The notes under the pieces were generated by a model. The model saw only the letters and a program-made list of their open reading frames with translations, had not been told where the DNA came from and searched no databases. A DNA stretch of 64,000 nt. Origin: Gautieria morchelliformis. Lineage: Eukaryota > Basidiomycota > Agaricomycetes > Gomphales > Gomphaceae. Shown here piece by piece: positions 31,432 to 43,592 of this stretch; the first letter of the stretch is position 1; the number at the start of each line of letters is the position of its first letter. A program made the position numbers and the translations under genes. The stretch covers positions 62,001 to 126,000 of the forward strand of contig WHVA01000323.1 in assembly GCA_015179125.1 (NCBI GenBank). Reading direction: 5' to 3'.

Positions 31432-34218
31432 CTATATTCCGTTCGGAACGACGGGATCGTCGCCTGGAAGTAAATCTGGCGCAATCCGAACTCCGCGTTC
31501 TCTGATAGGACATACTTAACATTAGCTATGCGGATATATAGCCTAACTCGACTTACATCTCATCGACCGCTTTAAGCAGGTCATAATTAATACCTTCACT
31601 TATGACTGAATCAAATTTGTAGTCAGGGTGGGAGCGAATGAATCTCCGCATCCAGGTAGCAGTGGTAATGAGTGAACCTGTGCATGAACGTCAGCGAAAA
31701 TCGAAGCGTCATAACACTGTTCGCTATTGTACCATCAGCTCTGCGTTTCACCAGGTTGAGGTACTTCCGAAGTCGTTCCTTGGTTGGGTATTCAACGTCA
31801 AGCGAGTTCAGATAGGCGTTGACCACACCCATCAGACCCGGAAAGTCGGAACCCTATCGGCGTAAGGTTTATTTCCCAATCTCACAAGTCAAAATTTACT
31901 GACCTTGCCATTGATGATCTCATTAATACTCATCTCTTCATATTCCTCTTCTACTGGCTTTCTCTCCAAGGTTACTGGCGGCTTAACGTCGGGATAACAG
32001 TTCCTAAGGGCCTTTTCTTTCTTGGCAAAACCATTGACCTTGGTCTCGCTGCAAGGACGGGGCGATGCAGCAATCGGTGTCTCGTCACATGGTACTGCGC
32101 CGTTGGGGGTTGGCTCGGTAAAGGGGAAATCTCTGCTATGTCCACTCGGAAAGACGTCTTTGCGGAAGTAAAATTTCTGTCGATGAACGGCGTCCCTTTC
32201 CTGAGCTCGGTTCATATTCTCGTCGACCTAAAATCAATGTTTGACAGTTGGAATGTGATACACGAGTCCGTTACTTACTTTCGAGATTGGGATGTAAAAA
32301 TTCAAGCCCAAGCGCAAGATGGCTCTTGACAACAACACGATAAAGACAGAGAATGCGGCGTTTTCGAAATCGGTGATTTGCACCTCCATACTTCTGAACT
32401 CGACGCGCCACCCGATAGATGAATTTGGTGGCGGAGGCTTGAATCGCAGGGTCTGCCAATTGGTGGACTGCAGGTTCTGTGAGATAGGTGAAAAATTATT
32501 AGCTCCCTAAGGTCAACTTCGGTGTCCAGGGACTAACTTCGAAATGGTCTGAGCTAACGTTATCATCCTGGTCAACCATCTCACTGAACACGACAAGCGG
32601 ATCTCTGATAAACAAGTGTGCGATGTGCTTCGCTAACAGATCGTCTATGCCTTTGGGGTGCTCAAGATGACAAAATTGAATAAACAGTCAATGCATACCG
32701 TGCCTCCGCAGCCGGCCGTAGATCGCTTCATCGTACGGCAATGGGTTATCGTTGTACTCTGGCCTGTTCCTCCAGTCTTGTGATAGATACGAATCTACGC
32801 TATCATAACGAGATTTCGGAATACGAAACCTGTTTTCTTTGAGCGGCTGACCAATTAAGTTCGATGATGTCATAGCTAAAATAAGGACGAATCATCACCT
32901 TTAAGCCTCTTTCCTCTTCGGTGCGGTCGTCGACACTACCCGCTATGACGTTCCAACGACAGTCCACATCTGCGAGATAACCACGCCAGGCGGGGCTGGC
33001 AGCCGTTAAGGCTAGCTGCGAATTGGAATTCAGTATCCAGAGAGTACGAGATACAGGCATTTCTAACCATTATCGGTCCTACCGGTACAAATGCGTCGTA
33101 CAGTCTCCTTGCCTCAGAAACGTTGCAGGCTTGGAAGGTTAGCTGCAAACAGCAACAGCCCATCCCGAAGCCCATAGCATCCAGGTAGATGTGATCTTGG
33201 AGCGCGGCACCGTTTCTAGCCTCTGTACGAAACCATTGCATAAGATGTCATGAGCGTACAGGAGTGCATCTAACCTGAATCTTCGGGATACACGTCACGG
33301 TCCCAAGGGATGGTGGGATCCACAAATGGCCGTGGTGTCATATTATCAATAAATATGGGTAAGTTGATCGCGACCTTTGAACCTCGCCTCGCGCGGATGT
33401 TGCCAGTCAAGGTGCTGATAGAAAATCAAATCTATCTCTGGTGGGAGAACGCGGGACCACATACGGGAAGCGTGCGTGTGGATTTGTGATTTCGTGGGGA
33501 AGAAACAAGCTGTGACTTGCTACTGCGTTCACAGGGTCGAAATAAGGATCGGTGAAAACACCTGGGCAACCTAGACGTGGGAAGGAGGTGATCGTTAGAG
33601 GAACTTCGTGAGATTTGAGGTAGCGTCGTGCCAGCTTGCGTCTGTGACGCGATAAGGCATTACGACCAGCACAAGACTCAGAAATGGTAGACAAAGTAGA
33701 ATAGGAATCAAATACCGAAAACGCATGTTCCGTTCAACAGAAAGAAGGTCCAGCAACGATCCGGTGTATGGAGCTCCAGGGGTGGATTCCAGCATGTAGC
33801 GACCATACTCTGGATGGAACAGAGGGACAGCACCACTGACGATCACGCTCAGAGGTCGATAACAGCATCTTAATGGAGCAGAGCTCACATATCATCAAGA
33901 TCTTGCAAAGAGCTCTCAAGGTCTGCTACCACATTAGCCAGCTTCTGCAAGATCTCGGCCTGGCGCAAGGAAAGTCGTGCGCTCCTCTGCCGGTCATGGA
34001 AAGACACGACCATATACTCAACCTGATGAACGGTCAGTGCGGAGCCCGCGCATATGCGATAGGTATACCTCATCTCCCCAGAGCAACTCGTCCCCTTGCC
34101 TGTCCTTCAGCCTGTCCCATATATGTAGGAACTGGGTGATGCCATGTTCTCTGACATGATCTGCATACTTCTTTCCGTTGTGCCAGTCAAGGGGGGTTCC
34201 CAGTGAGAGCAATCCCAT
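31432..34218 (-). CDS. GSH1: Glutamate-cysteine ligase (gamma-glutamylcysteine synthetase)
   Basis: GSH1 catalyses the first and rate-limiting step of glutathione synthesis in the cytosol. The protein begins [20 protein letters not shown] with [20 protein letters not shown] and LLWGDE joined to VEYMVVSF, the eukaryotic GCL signature. It continues through [40 protein letters not shown] and [20 protein letters not shown] with [20 protein letters not shown]. The 3' half has [20 protein letters not shown] and [17 protein letters not shown], then [10 protein letters not shown] with [14 protein letters not shown]. The last exon is reached through an intron (about 31501-31555) after [15 protein letters not shown] and reads [20 protein letters not shown] to TAG at 31432-31434. 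A stop at 31553 would apply if that intron were kept. Many short introns are present. Confidence 0.93.
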
Positions 34219-35587
34219 CGCAAGATGGCGTCAGCGGCGGGACCTAATGGGCCCGAGTCGGTTTAAAACAGCTGAAATCTTGCGGCTTTGTAAGGATAAA
34301 AGCGGCTGAGCAATCTTTAAGTATATATATGGCAATAACATGCCAGATAGGAGGAGGAGAAGCGCCGATCTGGCAGTAAGCCCAGGATGACGAACGGCCT
34401 TCTTCCTGAGGATCAATTTGGCAGGTACCATGTTGACAGAAACAAGGGAGCGTTCCCCGTGGCTGTGGCTTTGTAGGGAGCTGATTCGTCAAGCCATGCA
34501 CGTTTATGGCCGCAGTGAGCGCTGCTGATAACCACGACCCTGCTTGTTCTGAGAAGAATGGTGGCGGACGATTGCTGGAGTAACCACAGGTCGTGGGAGC
34601 CTGCTATCGTCGTGCCAATTCTTGGTTGGCAAAAATATTGCTGTATCTACTCGATACAGTCTCGAAATGCAGTGTCTGCGTCTTGGCTCTGTGCCAGCTG
34701 TGGTCTATAAGCTGGCAGTTTCTGAACGCTGTGTTCTTATCATACAAGCCACAAGCGCAGAACTCGCAACTACAGATCAAATAAGACCAGAAGCCTGGGT
34801 GGCGCATATGTATGTGGTTAGGGGTGCTGGCCGCGTACCTTCTCCTTCTTAGGTCCTTGATGGTGTGTAATCTTCCCATGGAGGTGCTTTTTTCTGTGCT
34901 TTTCTGTTCCATATCTGACGACAAGCTCCATGGATTGGTATCGTACGCGTACGTGTTTCTCTAAGCTGTTTCAAAGCATTGGGCCCATTCTTCAGCGATG
35001 GCACAGAATCCCCATCGCTTCACTTGTCACCACACTCATCACCTGACAAAGCGCGCTCGTTGGTTGGCGTGTGATGGGTTCTCTATGAGATCGTTGTCAA
35101 ATCCCGCAACGTCGAGGCGAACGGCAGTCGACGCGTCTCGTCACGTGATGCCCGGCGTGATCCGGCTGCCCACAACAGACCAACAGACCAACGCCCCGAA
35201 CTAGCAATAATCGCCTACCGTGTTCGTGAAAATATTGGACTCGACGAGAAAAACCTTGGGTGATTTTCTGCTCGTACCTGTGACCTGTCCCAAATCGGTA
35301 GGAACAGGCGTTTATGCTTGCCGAGGGTTTGCCGAAGTCCAAACGACACTGGTGGCTGCTCAGACTACTACCATCAAGTGATGAACCATTTGTCAGTGCT
35401 GCCAGTGTTCCAGGTTGTTTGATCCCCAAAGTCATGTTTTCGCCGAGGTTATGGATGCGCAGGGATTGTCAACGAAACTACAAACGAGTACTCCCGGACC
35501 AACTCAATTGAATCATGTGTCGATATGGATTTAGTCCCACGTTAGGTATCCTTGGTCTTCCTCCCACCATCGCGTACCGGCATCCGT
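34219..35587. other. Intergenic region between GSH1 and a membrane-protein gene
   Basis: Upstream region of two divergent genes, 1.37 kb. Open frames of up to 112 codons occur on both strands (for example reverse 35097-35435 and 34604-34924), but none shows protein motifs, codon-like composition or splice pairing. I see no repeat or RNA gene here. Confidence 0.5.
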
Positions 35588-36593
35588 ATGGCGCTCGTCT
35601 CTTCGCCGAGGTCGCCCAGCACGGTGCAGGAGCACACGAGGGCGGCGGGCATCGCGTAAGTTGATGCCAATCAACGCTGGCTATGATGGTGGCCCCGCTG
35701 ACCCTGCCCCCTTCTTGTACTCAGCACGCGGCTTGCCGCATTAACTCGTAGAGGCGTCTCTTTCGAGGACGTAGCTCGACAACCCGCCCATCTTGCCATT
35801 CGTTCTTCTGGCTCTGTGAGCCAAAGGTGCTCAGTTATGGACCTGCCGCAGTACAGTGCCTCACCCCATGTCTTGTAGGGACGTTATCCTGGCCAGCGTG
35901 TTCGGGACCGTTGGATTTGTCGCACTCGTCGGTGTGCTCTTCCTTCTGATCCGGTACTGGATACGCCATCGAGACGCTTCTGAAGACATGGTGATTCAGC
36001 GGCCAACCCATCTAGTGCAGGATACACCAGACACATCATTCTATCAAGTGCGTAGATCCATAGTTTAGGCTCGGCCTAGTCACTCATGTCTTTCTCCTAC
36101 TCCCTCACAGAGTCCGCCGCTTCCTGCGCCGGCCCCGGTGTCCCCTACTCCCAGGACATTAGACACGCCAGATAGGGCCTACATCCCTGACCACCCCTAC
36201 GCTAGCGCTTTGTCTTACCACGAAACTCGTAACTCCGTACCCCCAACTCCTCCGCCCAAAACTGCCCCGATCCCATATCCACCTCTACCTCTCACCATCC
36301 CCCACCCATATACACAGGGCGCTCAGCCACAACGGCCTGGGCGTGTCCCCTCAGCAGACCCCAGTACCATTTACGAGTCCTTCATGAGCCAGACACGCTC
36401 CTCCACGCCTGCTGAGGCACCACCCATAGAACCCATGGAACCCAGCCCGCTTGCGAGCACAATTGGCGGTGCCATAAATGCATCGCATTTCGATGCCTTG
36501 CTGTCTGCGGCGCTGTCAGATGAGGCGCCGTCTAGCATGTCCGCGTCTTCCTCGAAACCATTGCGACCAGGTGACAAACCACCCCGTCGGTGA
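35588..36593 (+). CDS. Hypothetical single-pass transmembrane protein
   Basis: I do not recognise a family. The spliced frame starts MALVSSPRSPSTVQEHTRAA, joins through an intron (about 35657-35724) to TRLAALTRRGVSFEDVARQP and AIRSSGSVSQ, then through a second intron of 52 bp to RDVILASVFGTVGFVALVGV and LFLLIRYWIRHRDASED, a membrane helix followed by basic residues. A third intron near 36051-36110 leads to a long proline-rich tail (PLPAPAPVSPTPRTLDTPDR, PPTPPPKTAPIPYPPLPLT) ending KPLRPGDKPPRR at 36593. The arrangement, a short N-terminal part, one helix and a proline-rich cytosolic tail, resembles fungal plasma-membrane adaptor or sensor-like proteins, but no receptor domain is seen. Confidence 0.65.
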
Positions 36594-37085
36594 CTCGGTT
36601 CTTCTACCTTTACTTGGGCTGACCGTCGCGCTGATCCGGACGTGTGTATTCACATCTTGCATTGACAATATTTTATCTTATTATGTGTTCGATTTATAAT
36701 CGTTAGAGATCTTGAACTTTGAACTCGTATGTGACGAACGCCATGAGGCATCTAGACCTCGTCTTCTAAATTCTATGTCCTTGGAAGACATCCTCGAGCG
36801 TCTCAACTGACCCTTATGCATATATTGGCGCAGCCTCTCATTCGACCTCGTTAAGCAATAATGACCTCGGACCCTGGCATATTAAATACTATCCTAGATA
36901 CTGTACAGCGCATTTACAGTAGGTAACAGTATAAGCACATTGACTACATGGTAGAACAACAAGATCGCGCCTGACATGATTCCTATACAAGAACTAAAGG
37001 AAGGAAAACGAAACCGAAAAGAAAACGAATGCGAAACGAAAACGAAAAAAAATAGGTAACTTCGAATAATCTTAAGCGCACACCC
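36594..37085. other. Convergent 3' region with purine-rich tract
   Basis: The stop codons of the membrane protein and the CoA-ligase gene face each other. A purine-rich low-complexity tract (GAAAACGAAACCGAAAAG and similar, about 37007-37050) lies next to the ligase stop. No gene is seen. Confidence 0.55.
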
Positions 37086-39158
37086 TTAGAGCCTCGCCCG
37101 CTCCAGGGTGAACTCCTGGAATTCTCGCTTCGCACGCTCACGCAACTCGCGGCGCAAGATCTTCCCGGAGGGACTCTTGGGAATCGAGTCACAGAAGATG
37201 ACACCCCCAGTCAACCGTTTGTAAGGCGCCATGCGCGTACTGACGAAGCTCTTGATATCAGTGTCTTTAACACCGGCACGGGACGGCACGACGTAAGCGC
37301 GAGGATATTCCTGGGCGTTTCTGGGCGTTGCGTGAGCTGGCGACCTACAACGATACACGCTAGGGTGGGACATACACAGAAATCCCAATCACAGCGGCGT
37401 CCGCTACGTCCTCGGACTTGAGAAGAAGATCCTCGAGCTCCGCGGGTGCCACTTGGAAGCCATTCACTTTAATCAGCTCCTGTGGTACTGTTAGTGTGAA
37501 AGAGAAGCAGGTGCGTCCGCAGCGCACCTTCTCGCGGTCAACGATGTAGAATACACCATTCGACTCAATGTAGCCCACGTCGCCAGTGCGCAGCCAGCCG
37601 TCTGGCGTGAGGGTGTCCTGTGTCGCTTTCGGATTGCGCCAGTAGCCACCGAACACGTTCGGCCCGCGGACAAGGAATTCACCCCGCTCGCCAAAGCCCA
37701 CTTCGCGACCGTCGCTCTTGACTACCTTGGCTTCCACATTGGGGCATAACTTGCCCACGCCAGTGGAGCATGGATCATCCATGGTCCACCACGTTGCTGC
37801 CATGGTAGCTTCGCTTTGACCTACGTGAAGGCGTGAGTTGACGTATGCAGGGTCGCCAAGGAAAAACATACCCCAGGCCTGACGAATTTTGACGGAACCG
37901 GATGGGTCGATTGCTAACTCTGCCTCGGCAGCCAACTTCTCTCCCAGGGGTGCGCCTCCAGCAAGGACATATTTTACAGAAGAAAGATCGTACTTTTTGA
38001 CCACTGGGGACTTGGCAAGGAGCACGGCTATGGGCGGGACAAAGGAAAGGGCAGATACACGGTACCTTTGCACGGTGGCAAGGTACTGCTCCAAGTCGAA
38101 TTTGGGCATGACATAGCATGTGTCACCCGTCTTTACAGAACGAATCAAATGGTGCTGCTGGCCAACTGAAAGGAACGGACGTCAGCGATAAGAGCGGAAG
38201 GCGGAGAATGAATTGCTGACAGCCATGATAGAATGGTAAGAAGCAAATGAATGTTTCGGGCCAAACGCGACCACCCTTGGCCTTGATACGCTCATTCCCT
38301 AGATCGCGGAGAGCGAGCATCTGCTCTGTATGGGCCACGATATTGCGATGAGAAATCATACAGCCCTTTGGAAGGCCGGTAGTGCCACTACTATAGTTAA
38401 GGGACACGATTCTAGATTGCCGGATTAGATGGTGCGCGCTAAGGGACTGAATTGAAAGATTTACGTTTCGGCCAGCGATTGCATGTCATTCATGCGGTCC
38501 CATTGAAGCTCCCCATAATTTAATAGGTCGCCGAAGGTGGTGAAACCAGGGACGCTGCGATTCTCAAAGAGAAATACGTTCTCGGCGGGGATGCCGACCT
38601 TGAGAGCACAGCTGCGAACAAGGGGCAGTGTTTCCGGCGACGCAAAAACGGCCTTGGCACCAGAATTGGACAGTTGATGCATCAGCTCTGGTGATAGACA
38701 GTGAGACGCCGATGGAGTGGGGAGGGCTGAAGGGGCTTACCGAATTCGGCGTATGCGGGGTTCCCGCCTGTGAATGTGGCGCCAGCGCAGACGGCACCGA
38801 GATAGAAGGCAGGGTAGTGGATCTAGAGAAGACGTGAGACAGGGCGGGAGATGATGCGAGGGAGACCGCGGACTGTGTTGGGGGCACAGATGAAGACGAC
38901 GTCGCCTGCGCGAATGCCAGCACGTTCCCTAAGACCCTTCGCCAGACGTTTAGCAGTGGAACGAAGTTGGAGGCCAGTAAGGAACTGCGAGGGGTCGGCG
39001 GCGTCGACGAAGACGGGTTTGCGGAGGTCATAGCTTGGCCTGTCTAGATGGGGGATGGTGAGGACGAGGACGGCGGGGATGGGAAAGGACTAACCAAAGA
39101 GCCATGAAAGAAGGTCGACGTTCGGGATGGGAATGGAGTATGCTGATTTGAAGATCAT
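37086..39158 (-). CDS. 4-coumarate:CoA ligase-like AMP-forming acyl-CoA synthetase
   Basis: ANL-family enzymes adenylate a carboxylic acid and transfer it to CoA. The start MIFKSAYSIPIPNVDLLSWL at 39158 has the form usual for fungal 4CL-like proteins. Core motifs are intact: IVSLNYSSGTTGLPKGCMIS (P-loop-like A3), VKYVLAGGAPLGEKLAAEAE, MSEATMAATW, GEFLVRGPNVFGGYWRNP, DGWLRTGDVGYIESNGVFYI with DREKELIKVNGFQVAPAELE (hinge), and the catalytic lysine in SIPKSPSGKILRRELRE near the C terminus. About five introns interrupt the gene, for example near 37355-37390, 37480-37530 and 38150-38220. The protein ends FTLERARL without a clear PTS1 signal. The substrate (a phenylpropanoid or a medium-chain acid) cannot be told from sequence. 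Confidence 0.88.
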
Positions 39159-39899
39159 GGTATAGAGCGGGAGGGGGGATGGAGGGACTCAGCTTCAGAG
39201 AAGCATGGGAAGAAGATATATAGTCTGGTGGGAGACGCCAAATGAGGTAGGCGAGTTGGAGTCCGACGGATTCGACAGGGATTCACGTCAGCGATTGTCA
39301 AAGGGACAAGGGGGTGGTTCCGCTGTTCGGCAGGAAACGAAATACATAATACATAATACAAGGCGGTAAGGAAATATATCAGAGCAATATATCTTGGCGA
39401 CATTGAATCTAGAGGACGCAGCCGATGTGAAAGGAAGGGTCGCGGAGGCACTTTATTTGCGCGTAGGATCGCGGAACCAACCTGATGCCCGGCAGCTCGC
39501 AGGGATACTCAGAGCAAGGTCAGACAACCCTGGAGATCATCGGAAAGCTCGCCCATTCGCCGACCTCCCCGCACGGTGGCCGCAAAGTCCTTCGGTCGCC
39601 CACTTTGAAACCGGCTGGCTACTATAGGCTCTCAAGTGAGATACGTATGGCACCCGTCTGGTGCCAACATCGGCCGCCTATGTCCAGGAATGGCGGGGCG
39701 GCTGTGTCCAGCACGTGCGCCGCTGCTTCAGGCAAGCTCGCGGAACCACTTCCAACAACATAGCGCTTCACAATCCCAATACAGCTCGGCAGGCTACGGT
39801 ACATAGACGCAAGGAAACAATTCGCAGTGTGCGGCCAAGATAATGTAATGCTAGTGTCCAGTATTCAGACCCTCGGTATCCAGAGACACGTCTCTATGC
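39159..39899. other. Intergenic region
   Basis: 741 bp between the start of the CoA-ligase gene and the TOP1 stop. Forward open frames of 60-92 codons overlap here (39394-39763), none with recognisable features. AATACATAATACATAATAC near 39340 is a short tandem repeat. No gene is supported. Confidence 0.45.
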
Positions 39900-42800
39900 T
39901 TAGAACTTCCAGTCCTCCTCCACCTCCATGGCCCACGGGACTGCGCCACCGGTCAGTTCATCCGCGAGACAGCCACAGCACACGCACATTTGACAAGCAG
40001 GGTTTTCGAGAAGATCTTCTCGATCGGCACATTGTGTGTCTTGCACCACGCTGCCGTGATCCTGCACGCCGGGTTCCCCGCATCAGCTTCTGCGCTATCA
40101 GATACGCTTGCCACTAACCTAGGGTCCAGGTAATTAATTTTACTGAAAATTCGTCAGCGTCACTCCCACACGAGCCATCCCAGCTCCCAAACCCACCTCG
40201 TTCCCAAGCTCACCTCCTTCCCCTCTTCACGGTCCACCATTTGCAACCGGAACGTCTTGATCCTCTCATCTAGCTTGTGGATCATGTCCTGCAGCTTTTC
40301 CACCGTTCTGCCTTTCTTCGGTGTGATCTCGTCCTGCTCCCGCTCTTGCTCTAGTCTCTTGTATTCTGCCTTGATATCCTCGATGCGTTCCTCCAGCACC
40401 TTGGCTCCGTGCACCTTCTTTCCCTCTGCCTCTAATTTCTCATTATCCTTGGCAAACTTCTTCTCTGCCTTCTCCACCTCCTTTTTCTGGCACTCTTCCT
40501 CGTATTTTTCTATCCACTCGTCGTCCAAATCGGATTCCTCCTTGGCCCACGCCGACTTCTTCTTCAGCTTCTTGTCTAACGAGAACATTTCATGCCGGAG
40601 CTTCCTTCGTTGGTATTTCAGTGTTCGCAGCTGTCCCAATATCAGCGCCCTCATTCAAATCCACATGCGAGGCACTCACTTTATCGTTCATCTTCTCCAT
40701 CGATCCAGCATGACCCTTGGGCACCGCACGTTGATGGTTACAAAGGATGGCGACCATCCGATTCGCCTTGTTGTATGCGTTCAGCAGCTCCTGCTGGTTC
40801 GTTGTATTTGGCGTGTTGTTGTCCAGTTGGTCCTGGAACGTGATCGACGCGTTATAGGTACGAAACACTTTGGCGGTCAACCCTTTCATGTACGACGCCA
40901 AGTGCTTGTTCAGCCCTCCCGTCTGCAGTGCATGCTCAGTATTTCTCGTCTAGTGTGACACGGTATGGCGCTGACTCACAGTCACCCGGTCAAACAGTGA
41001 ATCTTCGTCAGTCTTGCCGTCGCCCTTGAATATACGAACGTTTTTGAAGATTTGGTCTTCAACCTCGACCGTGTTGTAATACCTGATAGAATCTTTACCC
41101 AAAAAGTCGAAAACGAGCTTGTTCGGCGGTTGCAGTGTCACATGCTCGCATCGCAACGAGCAACAACCGACTGTGTCCGCCTCGTCCTCGCCCTTTTCGT
41201 TTCCCGCACGGAGAGCAAGTTTATCTATAAAGTACATTGCCGTCGCACGTTGTCGGTCGGCCGAAAGCTTCGACTTGAGATCCGCATTGTAGTCGGCTCG
41301 AATTGCATCAACATGGTTCTAAAGCGGATCGATCGTCGGCGCGGGTCTTCACCGAGTCAGAAGGAAACCCACCTTCAACTCGCGTGCCTTCTCAAACTTC
41401 TGCATGTCGCTCTGTCCTTTGAGAGAGCTTCCCGCAGCGAGAAATACGTACTTAAACTGGCCATTGACGTTTTCTTTCCAGTTCGCGAGCCACGTTACAG
41501 TATCATCATGGATGATATTCCTCCATTTGCCGGGCATGTTTGGCTTGGGGATAGGCACGCCTTTGCCGATATTGATCGTGATGTCCTCGGGTGTGACGCG
41601 AAGCTGTCAATGTCAGGTTAGCTCTCAATTTGCCTGAGAATGTCTTGGACATACCTTCAGGGAACCCTTCCTTGGATGGTCGCCACGTCCACGAAATAGT
41701 CCGGGCGGTTCGATTCTGAAGTTACCAATTTTCTCTTTACGCCCGTCCAACAAACATGTCTTAAAGGGCTCCTCAAAAGCATCTTTCTCTGCCTTGGCTA
41801 CTTTCTTTTCTGCGGAAGTCATCGCCTTCCTTTTGGCCTTCTCAGCCTCGTAGTAGTTAAACATAGGCGTGAAATCGCAGTCCTCGAAGCGTGTGATCTT
41901 GGTGCCATCCTTCTGAAAAGGTGGCAAGATCGGTCGATGGCGTGAGTGGCATAGTATATAGCCCTCACCGATGGGAAGTCTTTGAGAACTAGTTTAAAAT
42001 CCTGAAAAAAGTTCGATTTGAAAGTCGCATTTTCGGCATGATCAGTGTTCAACATGGCCCCATAGAACCCTGCTACTTCTTCTGACTCGACAGGCAGATC
42101 GACAGGTTTACCTGAAGAGAATGGTGAGATGCGTCCCCACTGATACGACAACGCATACCCTCATAATTCATTTTGACATCCTTGGGCAACGGCTGGTATG
42201 GTGGAGGGAATAATACACCATTGTGCTCCAGGGTCTTCCACTTGACAGAGCCATCACCCTCGACGTCCGCTGGGGCATCCCACCAACGGAAAACTTCCTC
42301 CTCCTCCTCTTCTTTCTTCTTCTTCTTAGTCGCCTTACCACCATCATCCTCGTCTTTGCTCTTCTTTGGTATAGCCTTGCCTTTACCCTTGCTCTGTTTC
42401 TTGGGTGACTTATCCTCGTCCATCTCGACGTCGCCGTCGCTTTTACCCTTGCTCTGTTTCTTAGATGACTTATCCGCTTCCATCTCGACGTCGCCGTCGC
42501 TTTCTGGCTTGACCTTGACCTTGGCCTTGGCTTTCGATTTGCCATTGACAGGCTTGGGCGTCACCTTCTTTGGGGTAGCCAGTGGTATATCGTCGCTGAG
42601 AGCGTCGTCTTCATCGTCCTCAATTTTGAGCTTTTTCTTGGCAGGCTTCTTCGGCTTAGACTTGGATTTCACTGGCTTGTTGCTAAAGGAGCTGTCAGAA
42701 ACATCACTTTCTTCCTTCGAGCGACCGTTGGCTTTCCGTCCGCTGCCGTTGGCTGCGAGCGCGCCAGCTGTGGGGGCTGCTGCGCTCTTGCGTGGTTTAA

Positions 42801-43142
42801 CAGGGGTCGCAAGGGGGACGTCATCTTCGGACTCGCTTGTAGTGTAAACGGCCTTGCGTTTGAGCGATGGCTGATTGGCAACTTTCCTGGCCTGCGACTG
42901 AAAATGACAATAGAACGACGGCAATCGAAATCGAGAGAAGGCCCACGATACGTAAGTAGAATGTGTACGACACGAGAAAGAGTGTAGCATCAACGAGCGA
43001 TGAGTAAACAAGAGTACAACTTGGAGAAAATTCAACGTACGAGAGGTACCTCGTCCTCATCAACACTCGTCACCGCAGCGTGAGAACCGGCTGCGCCAGC
43101 TTGGCCAAGCGGTCTGTCGTCCTCGGAGTCAGAGAGAGCCAT
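39900..43142 (-). CDS. TOP1: DNA topoisomerase I
   Basis: Type IB topoisomerase that relaxes supercoils in the nucleus. The N terminus [20 protein letters not shown] leads into a long charged region with Lys/Glu/Asp repeats ([20 protein letters not shown]). The core contains [40 protein letters not shown] and [20 protein letters not shown], then [40 protein letters not shown] with [20 protein letters not shown], and [21 protein letters not shown] coiled-coil linker precedes the active site SKINYLDPR, reached by an intron after LGT. The last exon, missed by a simple reading, is [12 protein letters not shown] to TAA at 39900-39902, reached by an intron near 39917-39962. The gene diverges from the complex I subunit gene with 225 bp between starts. 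Confidence 0.95.
42382..42503. repeat. 60 bp tandem repeat inside TOP1
   Basis: Two adjacent copies encode [20 protein letters not shown] and a close variant (with [20 protein letters not shown]), a 20-residue period in the charged N-terminal region. They differ by a few bases, so the duplication is recent. Confidence 0.8.
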
Positions 43143-43367
43143 GAAACGGAGGAACAAAAGAGAGGATCAAGAGGCGCCGCGAAGAGGAAGTCGCTTGATT
43201 TTTATACCTGATGAGGACGCCAGCGTGTTTTCCACGCCACGTACAAGGCAACTCGAGCCTGCCCTGAAGCAGCACGTGACTTCCTCTCCCTCATACCTGT
43301 CCCCGTCGCACACCCGTGAGTGTACGGCTTTACGTCTTCTTCTGCTATCGCTCACAGCTTGCAGATA

Positions 43368-43550
43368 ATGCCACAGCTATACCGCGACCCGTGGGCCAAA
43401 CGTGAGGCCTGGCGCAGACACCCCGTCTTCTCAAACCGTGCTATGTTCCGGAACCTCTTCCCCGGGTTTGGCACAGCCGTCGTCGCCTTCACAGCGTATG
43501 TCTTGTACGACAACCTCTACCGAGAAACGCACAAGGCCGCTAAACACTAA
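43368..43550 (+). CDS. NADH:ubiquinone oxidoreductase B12 (NDUFB3-type) subunit
   Basis: A 60-residue accessory subunit of mitochondrial complex I. The sequence MPQLYRDPWAKREAWRRHPV with FSNRAMFRNLFPGFGTAVVA and FTAYVLYDNLYRETHKAAKH matches the short fungal B12/NDUFB3 form: a conserved RDPW-REAWR N terminus and one membrane helix. There is no intron. The first in-frame ATG that fits the family is at 43368; a longer upstream reading is not conserved. The gene is divergent from TOP1 and convergent with TRM11, whose stop lies 42 bp beyond. Confidence 0.88.
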   Translation: MPQLYRDPWAKREAWRRHPVFSNRAMFRNLFPGFGTAVVAFTAYVLYDNLYRETHKAAKH

Positions 43551-43592
43551 TAATGGGAGGACATATATGATGTACTAAAGACTACATGAGGC

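Noticed and set aside
34244..35511. Several 60-110 codon frames upstream of GSH1
   Set aside because: No splice logic or conserved-looking motif; treated as intergenic.
39394..39763. Overlapping forward frames between the CoA-ligase and TOP1 genes
   Set aside because: Short, mutually overlapping and featureless; likely 5' flank and 3' UTR.
39953..39955. TGA taken as the TOP1 stop
   Set aside because: An intron across it leads to [12 protein letters not shown], the usual topoisomerase I C terminus, so the gene ends at 39900.
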